This document shows, piece after piece, positions 60,083 through 64,000 of a stretch of 64,000 nt of DNA (the first letter of the stretch is position 1; each line of letters opens with the position of its first letter). The stretch is taken from the NCBI GenBank assembly GCA_019426215.1, contig CM033394.1, positions 20,790,195 through 20,854,194 on the forward strand. The letters are read 5' to 3'. A program made the translations under genes and the position numbers. The stretch is from Buddleja alternifolia (taxonomy: Eukaryota; Streptophyta; Magnoliopsida; Lamiales; Scrophulariaceae). The notes below the pieces were generated by a model that made no database searches, had not been told where the DNA came from, and saw only the letters and a program-made list of their open reading frames with translations.

Positions 60083-61151
60083 CTACTTCAAGGGGTGATT
60101 GGTGCGTACTTCAACGCTATATGACAGAAAGTATGGCCTCAGCTTCCTGGCAGTGGTTATCAGAGCAAAGGCCACCTTCTCAATTTTTGGGAATCTTTCG
60201 TCAGCTCCTCTGGGGGCTCGACTAGCATAATACACCAGCTTTTGATCTCCTCTTTCTTTGTGTATTAGCACTGAGCTAACAGTGTGACTGGAAATCGCCA
60301 AATACAGGTATAACTTCTCGCCAGGTAATGGCTTGGTCAGCAATGGTAAGCTGGTCAAGTACGTCTTTAACTCCTCAAAGGCCTTCTGGCATTTTTCATT
60401 CCAGGAGAAGGTGCTGGCCTTCCTGATGACCCTAAATAAAGGTAGGCTACGTTATCCTAGTCTTGAAATAAAATAGCTCAGGGCCACCACCCGGCCCCGC
60501 CAGAATTTGTACTTCGTTTCGGGTAGCTGGTGGTGCCATTTCTTGGATGGCCCTTGTCTTCTCAGGGTTAACTTCAATTCCCTTCTTTGTAACCAGGTAC
60601 CCCAAAAACTTTCCACTTTTAACTCCAAAAGTGCACTTGAGGGGGTTAAGCTTCATTTGGTACTGTCGCAGCACCTCGAACGTCTCCCTCAAGTCCTCCA
60701 AATGACATTGTGCCTTTCGGCTCTTTACCAGCATGTCGTCTACGTAGACTTCAAGGTTTCTTCCTATCTGCTTTTGGAAAATTTTATCCATGAACCTCTG
60801 GTACGTGGCTCCAACATTTTTAAGGTCAAAGGGCATTACTACAAAACCGAACGCCCTGAAGGCTGCTATGAAGCTCACCCTCTTCTGATCCTCAGGCTTC
60901 AGGGGTATCTGATGGTATCCGTGAAATGCGTCCATTAGGCTCAAAAGTTCGCATCTTGACGTAGAATCTACTAGTTGGTCGATTCTAGGGAGGGGATAAC
61001 AGTCGTTTGGGCAAGCTTTGTTGAGATCCTTGAAGTCTACGCACATCCGCCATTTGTCTCCTCCTTTGGAAACAAGGATAGCATTAGCTAGGAGGCTGTC
61101 CACCTCTTCTTTTATAATCTTGTCTTTCTCAGGCCCAAAATGTCTCTTTTT
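60083..61151 (-). pseudogene. Tat reverse transcriptase and first RNase H, disabled
   Basis: RT motifs: KWRMCVDFKDLNKACP, LLSLMDAFHGYHQIPL (Asp), VYVDDMLVKS (YVDD). About 14 residues seem missing between EEVDSLL and ANAIL. A frameshift lies near 60470. The RNase H part follows (PLPGEKLYLYLAISSHTVSS, YYASRAPRGADERFPKIEKV) and ends at a TAG after NHPLK near 60083. A further TAG lies at the start, after AKLVK. Confidence 0.88.
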
Positions 61152-62021
61152 CTACTTTACGAGTTTGGCGGTGGGAAAGACATTGAGATGATGAACCGCC
61201 ACAGCCGGATCAATGCCCACCAGGTCCTCCGACGACCAAGAAAATGCGTCAATGTAATCACGGAGCAACTGTGTTAGGCTGGTCTCCAGTTCGGAGTCCA
61301 GTTGCAACCCTATTTTGGCGATTTTGGAAGGGTCGCCTGACACCAATTCCACCATAATTAAATCTTCAGCCAGTTTACCTTTGGGCTGGACGCCCAACTC
61401 CTTAAATCCTCCCTTTGTGGCCATTATTTCTTCTTTTTTTGGACTAGATCCTCTTCGTCCGTCTATCTCCATCCTAGCTGATCTTTTTCCAGATTGGACG
61501 GCTTACACATAGCACTTTCGTGCGGTATGCGGGTCCCCTCTAATTTCTCCTACAGCTTTGCCTACTGGGAACTTCACTTTCATGGAAATTACTGCTTGAA
61601 AGGCATTCAAGGTAGGTCTCCCGAGGATGGCATTGTAAGCGGATGGGGAGTCCACTACCAAGAAGGTCACCATTCTCGTCTTTCTTCGGGGCTCCTCTCC
61701 AAGGGATAGGGGTATTTGGATTTACCCTAGTGGCTGGAAGACCTCTCCTGCAAATCCATAGAGAGCAGTCTCCACCGGCATTATCTTGGAACTTTCCAGG
61801 TCCATTCGTTTGAAGGCGTTATGGAAAAGTACGTCTACCGAGCTGCCACAGTCTATAAAGACTCGGACTACATCATAGTTGGCAATGGTAGCCATGACCA
61901 CGAGGGCGTCATGATGAGGGCAGTTGAGAAGGTGCCCATCACCAAGCCCGAATTGTATTAGAGGTGCGACATTAACCGCGACTATCACCTCGATTTCTTC
62001 CTCGGCTTCTTTTTCGGTCAA
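61152..62021 (-). pseudogene. Tat protease and linker, disabled
   Basis: The protease motif is VFIDCGSSVDVLF (usual form D-T-G-S; here D-C-G-S), at about 61860. The linker includes NAFQAVISMKVKFPVG (seen at about 61600-61550) and EDLIMVELVSGDPSK. In-frame stops lie near 61722 and 61500 and at 61152. Confidence 0.8.
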
Positions 62022-62150
62022 CTCTAAATTAGATAACTCCCTCAGAGCCCTAAGGTGAGCTCGTCAAGCTCTATACTAATCTCCATCAGTGGGACCTCTG
62101 GATACTATGCTAATAAACCTCCTTCTTTGATTCGGTCTTTTTTCTTCCTC

Positions 62151-63180
62151 TCATCTTTCTGCCACTCCACGGGGATCTTCCTGGGGACGGATTTTGACAT
62201 CCGCATGGTATCGTGGAGGGGTAGGACTCTTTTCGAACATCCTCATGTTCTTTTCTCGATCACAACATATGAGCTCTTGTAAGTGCCCACATGCTATCAA
62301 TCTTTCTATCTCATTCAGTAAATGGTGACAGGTGTTAGTATCATGCCCATAATCTTTGTGAAAGCAGCAATACAGGTCAGATTTGGGCTGAGTGGGCCCA
62401 GGCTCAGCACTCCTTGGCCATTTTATCATCATCATGTTCTCCTTCTCTATCTCTATAAGAGCTTTTTTGGGAGTCACCTTAAGAGATGTCCGAGTTCGAT
62501 TACGATACTCGTCTTTGTACCTATTTGGATAGGCAGGCATCTTAGACTCCACCAGGATCTTCTTTTCATTCTTAGCAGCCGGGTTGCTGCTAGCTAGCTT
62601 TGCTTGGGTTGCTTCTTTTAGATTCACATATTTCTCTGCCCTTTCTAGCAAGTTATCAAAGCTGACAGCCTGCTTTTTGGCCAGGGACCTAAAGAAATCT
62701 CCATCTTTCAAACCTTGGGCGAATGCATTAGCTAGAACCTCAGCATTCGCGGAAGGTACCTCCAAAGCAGCCTCATTGAATCTCTTTATGTACTCTCTTA
62801 AGGGCTCATTAGCTCCCTGACGCATATTGAACAAGCTCAAAGAGGTCTTTTGATACCTCTTGCTACTGGCAAACTGATATAGAAACATCAAGCTGAACTC
62901 CTTAAATGAGTGGATCGAGCAAGGGGCTAGCTGATTGAACCACTGCTAAGCAGCTTTGGTCAGGGTGGTCAATAAGACTTGGCACTTCACCCCATCAGAG
63001 TACTGATGAAGTGGAGCACTATTCTCGAAGTTTGACAAGTTCTCTATAGGGTCCGTCGATCCATCATACTCCGCAATATTTGGGGCTCAGAAATTATTGG
63101 GAAGCTCTTCCACCAGGATTCGGGGCCCGAACGGAACTCCTCTAGGAGGTGGTGGGGGCATGCCCTCCTAGGCATTTCCT
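62151..63180 (-). pseudogene. Tat gag, core and zinc knuckle, with two nonsense codons
   Basis: The core has ILVEELPNNF, IAEYDGSTDPIENLSNF and QWFNQLAPCSIHSFKEF, then REYIKRFNEAALEVP and AFAQGLKDGDFFRSL. The zinc-binding part is CCFHKDYGHDTNTCHHL. In-frame TGA (after PNNF, near 63090) and TAG (before QWFNQL, near 62948) break it. The lower end runs to the protease region. Confidence 0.85.
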
Positions 63181-64000
63181 CATTTCCTCCCTTAAGTCTC
63201 CATTTCCTCCCTTAAGTCCTCGAATCCTTCCATCACATCTGGGCGCATCATATTGTTGCCCATAGGATTCACCGGCTGTTGCCTCCAAGGTGTATTACCC
63301 ATCTCACCAAGGTGCTGGTGACTCCATCCTTGTTGGTTTCCTCCTGAGGTCCCTTCGTGAAGACGACCACCCCTCCCGTAGGTTTGACTAGGAGGGAAAG
63401 GCGTCGTAAAGAACGTCGCGCCCCTTGAACCTTGGGCCACGGGGATAGCATGGGTGACAGCTGGAGGGGGTGGTAATGGAATGCTCACCGGAACCTCTCT
63501 CCTCGGTTTTGTGTATCCTCCTTGTAAAGCAGAGGCGATCGTCGTAGTGAATATTCGTCCCCATTGATCCGCAGGAGGGAGATCGCTCCCTATTTGGGGG
63601 GACACCTGATGGGATAGCATATGCTACTTGGTGAGCATTCTGCTCGTCATTTCCTTCCAATTGTTGACCTCCTTCGCCTACAAACACCTGTCCATGCGCT
63701 GGCGGGCTGAGTCCTCCGTTCTCATTGGCCAGTGGTGGATGAGGTGGCTGGATATGTCCCTCCAAGTTAGGAGGGGATATGGGACCTGCTTCCTGACGAC
63801 GTGTGTATATACGTGGGTACCCAGCGCGGCCACCTGCTTCCAGGGTAAGCTTCCTTGAGGTAATGATTGAATGAATCCCGATGCAACGACGGAGTCTTCT
63901 GAAATGGGTAACACGAAAATCGAAGTGGGAGCGGGATTTACTGTCAACAACTCCCCCGGTGCAACACCGAGCTGCGTGGTGACCGCGGAAGGCGCGACCT
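63181..64000 (-). pseudogene. Tat gag, low-complexity N-terminal region, right end outside the window
   Basis: Pro/Gly/Gln-rich frames (for example GYTKPRREVPVSIPLPPPP) shift between phases, with no domain recognised. It precedes the gag core on the minus strand. Confidence 0.5.

Larger units (their letters stand above)
37620..64000 (-). mobile_element. Decayed Tat-lineage Ty3/Gypsy element, interrupted by three insertions, right end outside the window
   Basis: On the minus strand, domains follow the order gag, protease, RT, RNase H, a second (Tat-type) RNase H, integrase, then a 3' region with a 57-bp tandem array and an antisense extra ORF. The double RNase H is the hallmark of the Tat/Ogre group. 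The element is interrupted by Athila (38338-51023) and by solo LTRs at 52105-53683 and 56520-58302. Joining across each leaves continuous Tat sequence. Many frameshifts and stops show age. The left boundary (about 37620) is uncertain and the 5' LTR is beyond 64000. Confidence 0.85.

Overview
The window is nuclear DNA of a flowering plant, most likely a eudicot. The evidence is the lineage-specific transposons (Ty3/Gypsy Athila and Tat, a chromovirus-type LTR, CACTA with a DUF4216/Ulp1 gene pair, PIF/Harbinger, MULE and hAT miniature elements), a plant-only B3 domain, GT-AG introns and AT-rich spacers. No bacterial-type operon, rRNA, tRNA gene or CRISPR array is visible. The species cannot be named from the sequence.

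Left part (1-20670). A left-truncated LTR (1-1607) lies inside a partial LTR of a second family (1608-2951). Next is a complete CACTA element at 3030-20667 (target duplication AGA), read on the minus strand: a TNP2-type transposase (16101-18759) and a second gene with a transposase_24-like part and a Ulp1/C48-like protease part (3539-15748). An intron of the second gene was hit by a chromovirus-type solo LTR (6540-15426, duplication ACTTA). That LTR was in turn hit by a gag-only, non-autonomous Athila derivative (8136-14188, duplication TGCGT). This is a three-level nest with every boundary readable.

Middle part (20671-38332). This is lower-density sequence: a decayed PIF/Harbinger pair (transposase 24106-25489, MYB/SANT partner 25814-26991), a two-domain REM-like B3 gene or pseudogene on the minus strand (27541-28622), a truncated second CACTA 5' end (32719-about 33417), a fold-back MULE-type element with a perfect 9-bp duplication (34761-35127), a hAT-type miniature element (36582-36979), and spacers without recognisable genes.

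Right part (about 37620-64000). A decayed Tat-lineage Ty3/Gypsy element on the minus strand (gag, protease, RT, RNase H, the extra Tat-type RNase H, integrase) carries a spliced antisense extra ORF on the plus strand and a 57-bp tandem array between that ORF and pol. Three insertions interrupt it: a young full-length Athila element (38338-51023, duplication ACGCG), a solo LTR in the antisense ORF (52105-53683) and a solo LTR in the integrase C-terminus (56520-58302). Its gag runs towards the right edge of the window.

How the parts relate. The autonomous Athila and the gag-only derivative share LTRs, a tRNA-Asp primer site, a 5'-leader minisatellite, a 3' UTR and a conserved hairpin, so the first could plausibly mobilise the second. 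The most unusual signals are GC-rich CCGCGG palindromes that occur in the Athila U3, in its 3' internal region and, in frame, inside gag; the antisense spliced gene of the Tat element with its own TATA box; and the CACTA protease whose expected catalytic Cys codon reads Tyr.
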